From Blattabacterium cuenoti (GTDB taxonomy: Bacteria > Bacteroidota > Bacteroidia > Flavobacteriales > Blattabacteriaceae), in contig NZ_CP059206.1 in the NCBI RefSeq assembly GCF_014252015.1, positions 1 through 64,000 of the forward strand: a stretch of DNA of 64,000 nt, read 5' to 3'. Below are positions 37,025-45,141 of this stretch, piece by piece (the first letter of the stretch is position 1; each line of letters starts with the position of its first letter). Below the pieces are notes generated by a model. That model searched no databases. It had not been told where the DNA came from and saw only the letters and a list, made by a program, of their open reading frames with translations. Made by a program: the position numbers and the translations under genes.

Positions 37025-37549
37025 ATGATTCTAAGATATAGATATAATACAGACGAAATTGACAATACTATTGTCAGAAAACTAAACATAAATGCTAGAA
37101 CCCCCTATACTGAAATTAGCAAGCAAATCAGTAAAGAAATAAAACCATTGTCTGTTGGGACAGTTCATGTTAGAGTAAAAAAATTAGAAGATGCAGGGAT
37201 TATAAAGGGAAGTACTCTGATTATAGGATATGAATCATTAGGTTTTCATTTGATAGCTTTTGTAGGAATTTTATCAGATTCTCGTGAATCTAAATTGGTA
37301 AAAGAAGAATTAAAAAAAATTCCAAATATAGTACAACTATATATTACTTCAGGGAAGTATAATCTGTTTTGTAGAATTATTGCTAGGGATCCTTCAGATG
37401 CAAGAGATGTTATTTCGAAAATAGGGGAAATAAAAGGTGTACTTAGAACAGAATCTACTATTTGTTTAGAAGAAAGCATAAATGATGAAAATAGACTGCT
37501 ATCCAATATTTTGCAAAAACATCAAACATCTTATAAAAAAAAAACATGA
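37025..37549 (+). CDS. Lrp/AsnC family transcriptional regulator
   Basis: Lrp/AsnC proteins are small DNA-binding regulators that sense amino acids and bind DNA as octamers. The 174-residue product has an N-terminal winged helix-turn-helix (about 8-65; DEIDNTIVRKLNINARTPYTEIS, then VGTVHVRVKKLEDAGIIKGSTLII). The C-terminal RAM effector domain (about 75-150) contains YITSGKYNLFCRIIARD. It is the only recognisable transcription regulator in this window. It stands alone after a long spacer with its own candidate promoter. Target genes and ligand cannot be told from sequence. Confidence 0.92.
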   Translation: MILRYRYNTDEIDNTIVRKLNINARTPYTEISKQISKEIKPLSVGTVHVRVKKLEDAGIIKGSTLIIGYESLGFHLIAFVGILSDSRESKLVKEELKKIPNIVQLYITSGKYNLFCRIIARDPSDARDVISKIGEIKGVLRTESTICLEESINDENRLLSNILQKHQTSYKKKT

Positions 37550-37667
37550 TTATATAATAATTGATAATTATTATTATAATTTTCTATTATTTCAATATAA
37601 AACTTATTCTTTAAAGAAAAAAAATTTATCCTTCCGAAAAAATTGCATAAGTTTCAATTTTTAGGTA

Positions 37668-39695
37668 ATGGCTAACTTCTTCAAGTTTTATAATAAAAAT
37701 ATTGCATATAAAATTTTAACTCTAATTATTGCAATCTTATTATTGACATTTTTTTTCCCAAAAAAAGAGATTTTTAAATATAAATTTTCAGAAGGAAAAA
37801 TTTGGTCTTATGGAGATTTATTTTCTCCATTTAATTTTTTAGTTTTAAAAACTAATCAAGATACAGATTTGGAAATCAAAAAATTAAAAGAAAATCAAGG
37901 AATATTCTGTATTAGAAATGAAAAAATAGTAAGAAATATAAAAAAAAAACTAAAAAAAATTTCGCTCATACGAAAAAACAAACATGATTATAAAATTGTT
38001 TATAAGATTATAAATACGATATATAAATATGGATATATAAAAGATTATAATAATTTAACAAAATTAAACAATACTAACATAATTTTTTTTAAAAAGGATA
38101 AAAAGTGGATTCCAATTTTACACAATAAAATCTTTACTCATGATCAAGTTACCAATATTATTGATAAAAGTTTTAGAATAAAAAGCCGTCGTGTTAAAAT
38201 TTTAAAAAGGATCTTAAGAAAAATTATATTACCCAATTTTTTTTATAGTCAGTATTATACAGATTTTTTTTTGAAAAAAAAAATTCAGTCTATAGAAAAA
38301 ATAAAATATTCTTTTACAAAAGGAGATAATATTATCAGAAAAAATGAGATTGTAAATAAAAATAAATTGAAAATTTTATTCTATTTCAAAAAAGAATATG
38401 AAAATAAAGTATGGAATAAACAAAAATATTATTGTCTTATTACAGGATATTTATTAATAATAACCATAATATTTACTTTATTTATATTATATATTTTTTA
38501 TTTTGAAAACAAAATATTTCAGAATAATAGAGAAGTAAATTTTTTGATTATAAATATATTATTAATATCATTAATTACCATTACAATTTTAAAATACCAT
38601 TCTAAAATATTATACATAATTCCCTTTTGTATACTTCCTATAAGTGTACGTTCTTTTTTCAATTTTCACTTGAGTATTTTTATTCATTTAATAACTATAT
38701 TATTATTATCCTTTATTACACCAAATAGTTTTGAATTTATTTTTATTCAAATCACAGCAGGTTTTTTTGTTATGTTAACAAAAAAAAATATTTATAAAAT
38801 GGCTAATCTTTTTATTGCTGCAGCAAAAATAACCATAACTTATATCATTACTTTTAGTTTACTCACTTTAATTCGTGAAGGATCTTTAGAAAAAATTTCT
38901 TTACATACTTTTTCTTTATTTTTTTTTAGTGGATTTTTAACTTTATTTGTTCATCCATTAATATTTCTTTTCGAGAAACTGTTAAATTTAACCTCAGATA
39001 TTTCATTATTAGAATTATCTGACTCCAATACTCCTGTATTAAGATTATTATCTCAAAAAGCTCCAGGTACATTACAACATGTTCTAACAGTAGCGAATAT
39101 CGCAGAAGAAGCTGCCGTTGCAATTGGAGCTAATTCTTTATTAGTAAAAATAGGAGCTATTTATCATGATATAGGAAAAATTGAAAACTCTACATTTTTT
39201 ACTGAAAATCAACATAATATTATTGATCCTCACGAAAAATTAAGTCCAAAAGAAAGTGCAAAAATTATTTTAGAACATGTATCAACAGGTGTTGAACTGG
39301 CAAGAAAATATCATTTACCCGATTCTGTTACTGATTTTATACGTACTCATCATGGAAATAGTATAGTTTACTATTTTTATGAAAAACAAAAAAAAAAATA
39401 TCCAAATTTAAAAGTGGATAAAAAACAATTTCAATATTCTGGACCTAAACCATTTTCCAAAGAAACTGCTATTGTTATGATAGCTGATTCTGTAGAAGCA
39501 GCTTCTAAAAGTATAAAAAATCCATCTACTAAAGATTTGGAAAATTTGGTAGAAAATATAATAGAAAAACAAAAAACGGAAAGTCAATTTTCTAACGCAG
39601 ATATTACTTTGAAAGAAATAGAAAAAGTAAAAAAAGTTTTGAAAAAAAAATTAAGAAATATTTATCATACTAGAATAGAATATCCTAGCCCCTAA
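37668..39695 (+). CDS. 7TM-HD domain phosphohydrolase (PgpH-like)
   Basis: 7TM-HD proteins of the PgpH type hydrolyse cyclic di-AMP at the membrane. The 675-residue product has an N-terminal helix (about 13-29) and an extracytoplasmic 7TMR-HDED-like domain (about 30-250). A block of about seven membrane helices (about 255-440) precedes a cytoplasmic HD domain. The metal-binding His-Asp pair is H500-D501 in YHDIGKIE, with further HD motifs in ILEHVSTGVELARKY and IRTHHGNSIV. All metal ligands I can identify are present. C-di-AMP as the substrate is inferred from the family; no diadenylate cyclase gene is in the window. Confidence 0.87.
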   Translation: MANFFKFYNKNIAYKILTLIIAILLLTFFFPKKEIFKYKFSEGKIWSYGDLFSPFNFLVLKTNQDTDLEIKKLKENQGIFCIRNEKIVRNIKKKLKKISLIRKNKHDYKIVYKIINTIYKYGYIKDYNNLTKLNNTNIIFFKKDKKWIPILHNKIFTHDQVTNIIDKSFRIKSRRVKILKRILRKIILPNFFYSQYYTDFFLKKKIQSIEKIKYSFTKGDNIIRKNEIVNKNKLKILFYFKKEYENKVWNKQKYYCLITGYLLIITIIFTLFILYIFYFENKIFQNNREVNFLIINILLISLITITILKYHSKILYIIPFCILPISVRSFFNFHLSIFIHLITILLLSFITPNSFEFIFIQITAGFFVMLTKKNIYKMANLFIAAAKITITYIITFSLLTLIREGSLEKISLHTFSLFFFSGFLTLFVHPLIFLFEKLLNLTSDISLLELSDSNTPVLRLLSQKAPGTLQHVLTVANIAEEAAVAIGANSLLVKIGAIYHDIGKIENSTFFTENQHNIIDPHEKLSPKESAKIILEHVSTGVELARKYHLPDSVTDFIRTHHGNSIVYYFYEKQKKKYPNLKVDKKQFQYSGPKPFSKETAIVMIADSVEAASKSIKNPSTKDLENLVENIIEKQKTESQFSNADITLKEIEKVKKVLKKKLRNIYHTRIEYPSP

Positions 39696-39705
39696 TTCTC
39701 TATTA

Positions 39706-39737
39706 TTTGTTTATTAAGTAGATCTACTTTAGATTTG
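39706..39737 (+). promoter_or_regulatory. Candidate promoter of the tRNA-Ser/Pro/Arg cluster
   Basis: TTTG at 39706-39709, a 20-nt spacer and TAGATTTG at 39730-39737 match the Bacteroidetes -33 TTTG / -7 TAnnTTTG pattern exactly. The -7 box ends 9 nt before the first base of tRNA-Ser. Confidence 0.6.
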
Positions 39738-39746
39738 TATTTTATT

Positions 39747-39831
39747 GGAGAATTGCCGGAGTGGTTAACGGAACAGTTTGCTAAACTGTCGGTATGTAAA
39801 TACCGCGTGGGTTCGAATCCCACATTCTCCG
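39747..39831 (+). tRNA. tRNA-Ser (anticodon GCT)
   Basis: This type II tRNA of 85 nt has acceptor stem GGAGAAT pairing with ATTCTCC, then discriminator G. The anticodon stem-loop ACAGT-TTGCTAA-ACTGT places GCT at 39780-39782. A long variable arm (CGGTATGTAAATACCG) identifies a serine tRNA, and the T-arm contains GGTTCGAATCC. It reads AGC/AGU codons. CCA is not encoded. Confidence 0.96.
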
Positions 39832-39841
39832 CAAAAAAAAA

Positions 39842-39916
39842 CGGGGTATAGCGTAGTTTGGTTATCGCGCCTGGTTTGGGACCAGGAGATCGTAGGTTCA
39901 AATCCTGCTACCCCGA
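39842..39916 (+). tRNA. tRNA-Pro (anticodon TGG)
   Basis: The 75-nt cloverleaf has acceptor CGGGGTA pairing with TACCCCG and discriminator A. The anticodon arm CCTGG-TTTGGGA-CCAGG has TGG at 39877-39879, and the T-loop is GGTTCAAATCC. It follows tRNA-Ser after 10 nt. CCA is not encoded. Confidence 0.96.
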
Positions 39917-39927
39917 TGCTAAGGTAA

Positions 39928-40001
39928 GATCACGTAGCTCAAATGGATAGAGCAACTGCCTTCTAAGCAGTAGGTTACAGGTTCAAATCCTGTCGTGATC
40001 A
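39928..40001 (+). tRNA. tRNA-Arg (anticodon TCT)
   Basis: The 74-nt cloverleaf has acceptor GATCACG pairing with CGTGATC and discriminator A. The anticodon arm ACTGC-CTTCTAA-GCAGT has TCT at 39962-39964, reading AGA/AGG. Its last three bases overlap the stop codon of the convergent clpP. CCA is not encoded. Confidence 0.95.
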
Positions 40002-40670
40002 TTTTTTACCTTCTAATATTTCATCTATCATCCCGTATTTTTTAGCTTCTATAGAAGTCATCCAGTAATCTCTATCCGAATCTTTTTCTATTTTTTCAAT
40101 AGGTAATCCTGAATGTTTCGATATAATTTCATAAAGCTCTTTTTTCAATTTTAAAATTTCACGAACTGTTATTTCAATATCAGAAGCTTGTCCTTGTGTT
40201 CCTCCTATAGGTTGATGAATCATGATTCTAGAATGTTTTAATGCTGATCTTTTATTTTTTACTCCTGCACAAAGGAGAACCGCAGCCATTGATGCGGCCA
40301 TTCCAGTGCAAATTGTCGCTACATCTGGTTCTACAATTTGCATTGTATCATATATACCTAATCCAGCATAAACATCTCCTCCAGGAGAATTAATATATAT
40401 TTGTATATCCTTCATAGAATCTACAGATTGTAAAAATAATAACTGAGCTTGTACTATGTTTGCTACTTGATCTTCTATTGGAGTTCCTAAAAAAATAACT
40501 CTATCCATCATCAAACGAGAAAAAACATCCATTTGAGCTACATTTAATTTTCTTTCTTCAACAATATAAGGAGTCATAAACTTAATATATTCATCAATTG
40601 TTAAGCTACTGATTCTTTTATGTTTTATAGCATATAGCATAAATTCTTGTGATTTTTTATGATAATCCAT
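39999..40670 (-). CDS. clpP: ATP-dependent Clp protease proteolytic subunit ClpP
   Basis: ClpP forms the tetradecameric serine-protease chamber fed by Clp ATPases. The 223-residue product keeps the catalytic triad: Ser127 in CTGMAASMAAVLLCAG, His152 in SRIMIHQPIGG, and Asp201 in DSDRDYWM. The INSPGGDVYAGLGIYDTMQ loop is also present. The N-terminal extension (about 30 residues) resembles flavobacterial ClpP propeptide regions. The stop codon TGA (39999-40001) lies within the 3' end of the convergent tRNA-Arg. A partner ATPase, clpC, begins at the far end of the window. Confidence 0.96.
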   Translation of the reverse strand: MDYHKKSQEFMLYAIKHKRISSLTIDEYIKFMTPYIVEERKLNVAQMDVFSRLMMDRVIFLGTPIEDQVANIVQAQLLFLQSVDSMKDIQIYINSPGGDVYAGLGIYDTMQIVEPDVATICTGMAASMAAVLLCAGVKNKRSALKHSRIMIHQPIGGTQGQASDIEITVREILKLKKELYEIISKHSGLPIEKIEKDSDRDYWMTSIEAKKYGMIDEILEGKK

Positions 40671-40692
40671 TTTTTTATGTTAAAAATTTCAT

Positions 40693-40700
40693 CAAAGTTA
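40693..40700 (-). promoter_or_regulatory. Candidate -7 promoter element of clpP
   Basis: On the minus strand TAACTTTG matches TAnnTTTG 22 nt before the clpP ATG. A TTTCG (minus strand, 40725-40721), 20 nt further upstream, could be a degenerate -33 box. Confidence 0.4.
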
Positions 40701-40713
40701 CTTTCTTCCGTGT

Positions 40714-40772
40714 AAAGTTTCGAAAAAAAAAAGTTGATACGTGCATAAAAAAATGCAGAAATTAGAAACTTT
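40714..40772. repeat. Nested inverted repeats between clpP and the flippase gene
   Basis: AAAGTTTC (40714-40721) and GAAACTTT (40765-40772) form an 8-bp inverted repeat with a 43-nt spacer. Inside it, TGCAT-aaaaaa-ATGCA (40742-40757) forms a second small hairpin. Both lie in the intergenic gap between two divergent genes. In DNA this AT-rich such short repeats can occur by chance. Confidence 0.35.
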
Positions 40773-40781
40773 AATATTAAA

Positions 40782-42239
40782 ATGAACTTGTACAAAAAAT
40801 TAGCTATACAAACAATTCTTTATTCTATAGGATTTATATTTCCCAAAATTGTTAATTATGTTTTTTTAAAATTTTTCACTGTTTTTTTTAAAAGAGAAGA
40901 GTTTTCTCTTTATACAGATATGTACGCACTATCTTTTATAGTTATAGGATTTCTTTCTTTTGGATTAGAAAATACTTACTTTAGATTTTTATATAAAAAA
41001 AATTATAATAAAGAAATTGTTTTTTCCACGGTAGTCATAATGCAATTATTGATTAGTTCTTTTTTTTTAATAATTTCTATCAATTTAATAAACTACTTGT
41101 CTTTTGCTGCTGGATATCATAATCATCCAGAATATTTCCTCATGTTTTTTTTAATTATATTTTTTGATACAATTTGTATTATTCCTATGGCTTGGCTTCG
41201 TGTAAATGATAAACCATTACAATATTCCACAATAAATATAATAAACATATTAATACAATCATTTATCATAATATATTTATTTTTTTGTTATAAAAATATT
41301 TATGAAAACAAAACTTTATTTTTTTTCATTTTTAAATGGGTTAATTCTTTTACAGATAAAATAGGTTATATATTTTTTGCAAACATGATTTCTTCTTTAG
41401 GTAATTTTTTTTTAATACTTCCTATTCTTTTAAAAAAAGTAACTATAAAAAAATTTAATAGAATTCTTGCTATGAATATGTTCAGTTATGGTATTCCTAT
41501 TATGTTAGGAACTATAGCTTTTTCTATTAATGAAAATCTAGATAAGATTTTGATAAAAAGATATATTTCAGATGAAATTAACGGATCCTATTCTGCTTGT
41601 TATAAAATAGCCGCTTTTATGAGTTTATATCTCAGAATTTTTAAATTAGGGATTGAACCTTTTTTTTTTAAAAAATCTAAGGATTCCGATGCTATACTTT
41701 ATTATGAAGAAATCACTTATATATTTATTCTATTTGGATTAATTTTTTATGTATTAATATGTGGAAATATTAACATATTTATGAAATTTTTAATTGATGA
41801 AAAATATCATGTAGCTATACCTATTATTCCTATAATAATGATGGGAAATCTATTTCTGGGAGTTTATACTAATTTATCCATTTTTTATAAAATCATAGAT
41901 AAACCTCTTATTGGAACTTACATCTCCTTAATAGGTGTATTTATTACTTTTTTATTTAATGTTATTTTTTTTATTTCTAATAATAGTTTTATGATTCCTG
42001 CATGGGGGACTTTGACATCTTATGGCAGTATGCTAACAGTTTTATACATTTGGGGTAAAAAAAACTTTTTTAAGTTTTGTTATAAAAAAATAAGAAATAT
42101 CATAATTCATTTTTTATTTGCGCTTTTTATCGTTTTTATAATAAAAAAAGAAATGAAATTGAGTTTTTTATTACAATTTTTATATTTAACAATTATTCTT
42201 TTTTTAGAAAAAAAAAGATTGATTAATTTAATTAAATAA
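40782..42239 (+). CDS. Polytopic flippase of the MOP/Wzx-like polysaccharide exporter family
   Basis: Wzx-like proteins flip lipid-linked glycans across the inner membrane. The 485-residue product has about twelve to fourteen membrane helices. Its N-terminal half resembles flavobacterial lipopolysaccharide/oligosaccharide flippases (YSIGFIFPKIVNYVFLKFFT, then FGLENTYFRFLYKK, IIPMAWLRVNDKPLQYS, and YGIPIMLGTIAFSINENLDKI). It starts a three-gene run, flippase-dut-nucleotidyltransferase, whose order is also seen in free-living Flavobacteria. The transported molecule is unknown; MurJ-like activity is possible because the two families share a fold. Confidence 0.8.
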   Translation: MNLYKKLAIQTILYSIGFIFPKIVNYVFLKFFTVFFKREEFSLYTDMYALSFIVIGFLSFGLENTYFRFLYKKNYNKEIVFSTVVIMQLLISSFFLIISINLINYLSFAAGYHNHPEYFLMFFLIIFFDTICIIPMAWLRVNDKPLQYSTINIINILIQSFIIIYLFFCYKNIYENKTLFFFIFKWVNSFTDKIGYIFFANMISSLGNFFLILPILLKKVTIKKFNRILAMNMFSYGIPIMLGTIAFSINENLDKILIKRYISDEINGSYSACYKIAAFMSLYLRIFKLGIEPFFFKKSKDSDAILYYEEITYIFILFGLIFYVLICGNINIFMKFLIDEKYHVAIPIIPIIMMGNLFLGVYTNLSIFYKIIDKPLIGTYISLIGVFITFLFNVIFFISNNSFMIPAWGTLTSYGSMLTVLYIWGKKNFFKFCYKKIRNIIIHFLFALFIVFIIKKEMKLSFLLQFLYLTIILFLEKKRLINLIK

Positions 42240-42248
42240 AAGTAAACT

Positions 42249-42626
42249 TTGTTAAAAAAAATATATCAATCAGCTTTGATTGCTAAGACCCAAAAATCTG
42301 TTTCTATTAATTTTTTGGAAAGAAAATTAATACCGACAGGTATTTTTATTAAAATTTCGATAAATACCAGATATTATTTCTTTTTGAAAAGAAAATTTAT
42401 AGAATCTATTTGTATAATTCATTTAACAAAAAATAAAGAAGATATCTTCTATAAAGAAATCAATATAATTATAATTAATGTTTTTTTTAAAAATATGATT
42501 ATTGAACCTTATGAAAAATTGGGAATATTAGATATAATTAAAGGTGTTAAAGTAAAATGGAATAAATGTTTGATTTTAAATCAAAGTATAAGAGGAAGTA
42601 ATAGTTTTGGAAGCACTGGAATATAA
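42249..42626 (+). CDS. Degenerate dUTPase-like protein
   Basis: dUTPase (Dut) hydrolyses dUTP to dUMP and PPi. The 125-residue product (TTG start) sits where flavobacterial dut sits, between flippase and nucleotidyltransferase. It keeps the C-terminal motif 5 (RGSNSFGSTGI) and ERKLIPTGIFIKI. The other motifs are eroded: motif 1 AGxDL is replaced by a KTQKSV-type stretch; motif 3 GTIDADYRGE is reduced to NKEDIFYKE; and motif 4 GxRIAQL is reduced to YEKLGIL. Length is slightly short (about 145 is usual). It is either a dying gene or a non-catalytic relic that still has an open frame. The dut assignment rests on motif 5, length and synteny. Confidence 0.65.
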   Translation: MLKKIYQSALIAKTQKSVSINFLERKLIPTGIFIKISINTRYYFFLKRKFIESICIIHLTKNKEDIFYKEINIIIINVFFKNMIIEPYEKLGILDIIKGVKVKWNKCLILNQSIRGSNSFGSTGI

Positions 42627-42640
42627 AAATAAATAATAAT

Positions 42641-43660
42641 ATGAAAATTATAATACCCATGGCTGGAAAAGGGACCCGTCTATTCCCCCATACTTTAAAT
42701 AATCCTAAACCATTTATTTCCATTGCAGGAAAAACAATCTTGAGAAGATTATTAGAAAGTTTGGCTAAACTTATTCAGGTTTTTTCTATAGAAGAAATTA
42801 TCTTTATTGTGGGTAATTTTGGAAATAAAATAGAAAATCAATTAATAAGATTATCCCATGACATGGGGGTTAATCCTGTTATATATTATCAAATTATTCC
42901 ACTCGGAACGGCAGATGCTTTATTAAAAGCTAAAAAATCTTTAACAGGGGAACCAATTATTGTCGCTTTTTCTGATTCTTTATTTTTTCATAATTCTTTT
43001 GATAAAGAAATTAATCATGAGGTAGATAACATAATATGGACGAAAAAAGTTAAAAATCCTCATTTATTTGGTATTGTAAAATGTGATTCTTCAGGATTTA
43101 TTACACATTTTATAGAAAAACCAAACAATTATATTTCAAATCTTGCAATTGTTGGACTTTATTATTTTAAAAATAGTTTGTTTTTAAAAAAAGAATTACA
43201 ATCTATATTAGATAATAATATTAAAAATGAAGAAGAATATCAGTTAACGTCTGTTTTAGAAAATATGAGAAAAAAAGGAGCAAAATTTACTAATAAAATA
43301 ATTAAAGAATGGATGGATTTTGGAAATCATAAAAGAACTATTTATTCAAATTCAAGAATATTATCCATTGAATCCAAAAAATCAGAATTAATTCATGAAA
43401 AAGTTATTATAAAAAATAGTTTGATTATAAAACCTTGTTCTATAGAAGAAAATACAAATATTGAAAATAGTATTATAGGTCCTTATGTTTCAATAGGAAA
43501 ATATGCAAAAATAAAGAATAGCAATATAAAAAAATCTTTAATTCAAGATTATACAAAAATTCAATATGCAAATTTAAATCATTCTATGATAGGAAATTAC
43601 TCTATTTATAAAGGAGAAGCAAGAGAAGTAAGTTTAAGTGATTATTCTGTTTCAAAATAA
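42641..43660 (+). CDS. Sugar-phosphate nucleotidyltransferase with C-terminal left-handed beta-helix
   Basis: These enzymes make NDP-sugars for surface polysaccharides. The 339-residue product has the nucleotide-binding signature PMAGKGTRLFPHTLNNPKP at 6-24. VAFSDSLFFHN supplies the metal Asp, and EKPNNYISNLAIVGLYYFK follows. The C-terminal third (about 250-335) has hexapeptide-type turns (NTNIENSIIGPYVSIGKYAKIKNS is split over several turns). The sugar and nucleotide are not clear; RmlA/ManC-like families are alternatives. It lies 14 nt downstream of the decayed dut. Confidence 0.85.
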   Translation: MKIIIPMAGKGTRLFPHTLNNPKPFISIAGKTILRRLLESLAKLIQVFSIEEIIFIVGNFGNKIENQLIRLSHDMGVNPVIYYQIIPLGTADALLKAKKSLTGEPIIVAFSDSLFFHNSFDKEINHEVDNIIWTKKVKNPHLFGIVKCDSSGFITHFIEKPNNYISNLAIVGLYYFKNSLFLKKELQSILDNNIKNEEEYQLTSVLENMRKKGAKFTNKIIKEWMDFGNHKRTIYSNSRILSIESKKSELIHEKVIIKNSLIIKPCSIEENTNIENSIIGPYVSIGKYAKIKNSNIKKSLIQDYTKIQYANLNHSMIGNYSIYKGEAREVSLSDYSVSK

Positions 43661-43681
43661 ATTATAAATTTGGAATTTTTT

Positions 43682-43689
43682 TATATTTG
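43682..43689 (+). promoter_or_regulatory. Possible -7 promoter element upstream of tatA
   Basis: TATATTTG matches TAnnTTTG 17 nt before the tatA ATG. A TTTG at 43669-43672 is too close to act as a normal -33 box. Confidence 0.3.
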
Positions 43690-43706
43690 ATAAAAATCCC
43701 ATATAC

Positions 43707-43889
43707 ATGTATTTTTTTTATATATTACTTGGAACTTTTGGAACTACAGAAATTGTGGTTATTGTCATCCTCGCTCTTTTATTATTTGGAGGTAAAAAGA
43801 TACCAGAATTAATGAAAGGGTTGGGTACCGGTTTGAAAGAATTTAAAAAAGCTTCTGAAGAAAAAAATTCAGAGTCTGAAAAAGAATAA
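43707..43889 (+). CDS. tatA: Sec-independent translocase component TatA/E
   Basis: TatA forms the membrane-thinning component of the twin-arginine pathway for folded proteins. The 60-residue product has a short periplasmic lead, [20 protein letters not shown] (one helix), then the conserved hinge [23 protein letters not shown] and a charged amphipathic tail. The LFGG-KIPEL-G-G motif is diagnostic. TatC, which is needed for recognition, is not in the window. The lytic transglycosylase gene downstream is a common flavobacterial neighbour. Confidence 0.92.
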   Translation: MYFFYILLGTFGTTEIVVIVILALLLFGGKKIPELMKGLGTGLKEFKKASEEKNSESEKE

Positions 43890-43968
43890 AAAATTTTTCT
43901 TTCACTTTCCGTTTGTTTATTAGTACTTTTTTTTCTAAAATTTTAGAAATTAATCAAACTAATAAATA

Positions 43969-45072
43969 ATGGGAACGACAACTATAAGAAATATTATGTT
44001 TTTTATGTTCATATTAAAAAGCTTAGCTATTCAAGCTATATCAAAACCATTTTTAGAACAAAAAAATGTAATAAATTTTCATAAAAGTATTTATCATCCA
44101 AAACTAGATTTAAATAATGTATGTATAGAGAAGTTGTGGAAAAAAATGTTAGGAGGAAAGAAAAAATCTTTATCTGGAAAAAAGTTATCTCATAATCATA
44201 ATAATAAAAAAAATACTGTTATTACCAATATTAATGCTGAAGAATTAAGATTAAAACTTAATTTTCTAAATCAAAAATCTCAAATTAAAATACTTAAATA
44301 TAACAGTATTGTACATGCATCTGTAGAAAGTTATCTTCGTATGGACAAATATATAGGTAGAATTATTTCATTGTCAGAGTTTTATTTTCCTATGTTTGAA
44401 GAGAAACTTGAAAATCACCGTCTTCCAAAAGAATTAAAATATTTAGCTATTATAGAGTCTAATTTAAATCCTATTGTTACTTCTAAAGCTGGAGCACAAG
44501 GAATTTGGCAATTTATGCCTGAAACTGGAAAAATATATAATCTTAACATTAATCATATTTATGACGAAAGAAATGATCCTATTAAATCTACAGAAGCAGC
44601 TTGCCGATATTTGAAATTTTTATATAAAAAAATAGGAAATTGGGAATTAGTTTTAGCCGCTTACAATGCAGGTCCTGGAACGGTAAATAAAATATTACAA
44701 CATAATCAAAATAAAAAAGATTTTTGGGGATTATGGGAATCATTTCCGAAAGAAACTCAAAATTATATTCCAAAATTTATTGCTATAAATTATGTCATGA
44801 ATTATTATAAAGAACATAATATTTCTACATACTATTCTTCTCCTTACAAATATAAATATAAAGAAACGGCATTAATCTCTATAAAAGAAAAAATTTCTTT
44901 GAAATTTTTTGCTTATAATTTAAATATTTCTTATCAAGATTTAATTCTTCTTAATCCAAAATATCTTGTAGACCTCGTTCCTCCTGGTAATAAATTAAGA
45001 CTTCCAAAAAATAAGATTTTACTCTTAAAAAGTAAAGAAGGATCTTTTTTTAAAAAAAAAAATAAAAATTAA
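43969..45072 (+). CDS. Lytic murein transglycosylase (SLT domain) with a C-terminal LysM-like segment
   Basis: The enzyme cleaves peptidoglycan glycan strands to form anhydro-muropeptides. The 367-residue product has an N-terminal hydrophobic export segment, a divergent linker, and a Slt domain (about 145-260). The domain has catalytic Glu163 in LKYLAIIESNLNP, then SKAGAQGIWQFMPETGKIYNL and LAAYNAGPGTVNKIL. The C-terminus (about 310-355) resembles one LysM (FFAYNLNISYQDLILLNPKY). It resembles MltD of Bacteroidetes. The domain is intact, so wall turnover probably continues alongside the mre operon. Confidence 0.9.
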   Translation: MGTTTIRNIMFFMFILKSLAIQAISKPFLEQKNVINFHKSIYHPKLDLNNVCIEKLWKKMLGGKKKSLSGKKLSHNHNNKKNTVITNINAEELRLKLNFLNQKSQIKILKYNSIVHASVESYLRMDKYIGRIISLSEFYFPMFEEKLENHRLPKELKYLAIIESNLNPIVTSKAGAQGIWQFMPETGKIYNLNINHIYDERNDPIKSTEAACRYLKFLYKKIGNWELVLAAYNAGPGTVNKILQHNQNKKDFWGLWESFPKETQNYIPKFIAINYVMNYYKEHNISTYYSSPYKYKYKETALISIKEKISLKFFAYNLNISYQDLILLNPKYLVDLVPPGNKLRLPKNKILLLKSKEGSFFKKKNKN

Positions 45073-45141
45073 CTATCTAAAACCCTATTATGTGTTTACA
45101 AGTAAAATTATTTTTTTGAATAAAAACTAATTTTCAAAATT

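Noticed and set aside
37482-37664. A 60-residue plus-strand frame overlapping the end of the lrp-like gene.
   Set aside because: The composition is low-complexity Tyr/Lys/Phe from AT-rich DNA, it overlaps a real gene, and shows no family motif.
39692-39901. A minus-strand 69-residue frame across the tRNA-Ser and tRNA-Pro genes, with words such as NVGFEPTRYLH.
   Set aside because: This is the familiar false protein obtained by translating tRNA genes antisense.
43707-43889. tatA as evidence of a complete Tat system here.
   Set aside because: tatC is not in the window, so only the single component can be claimed.
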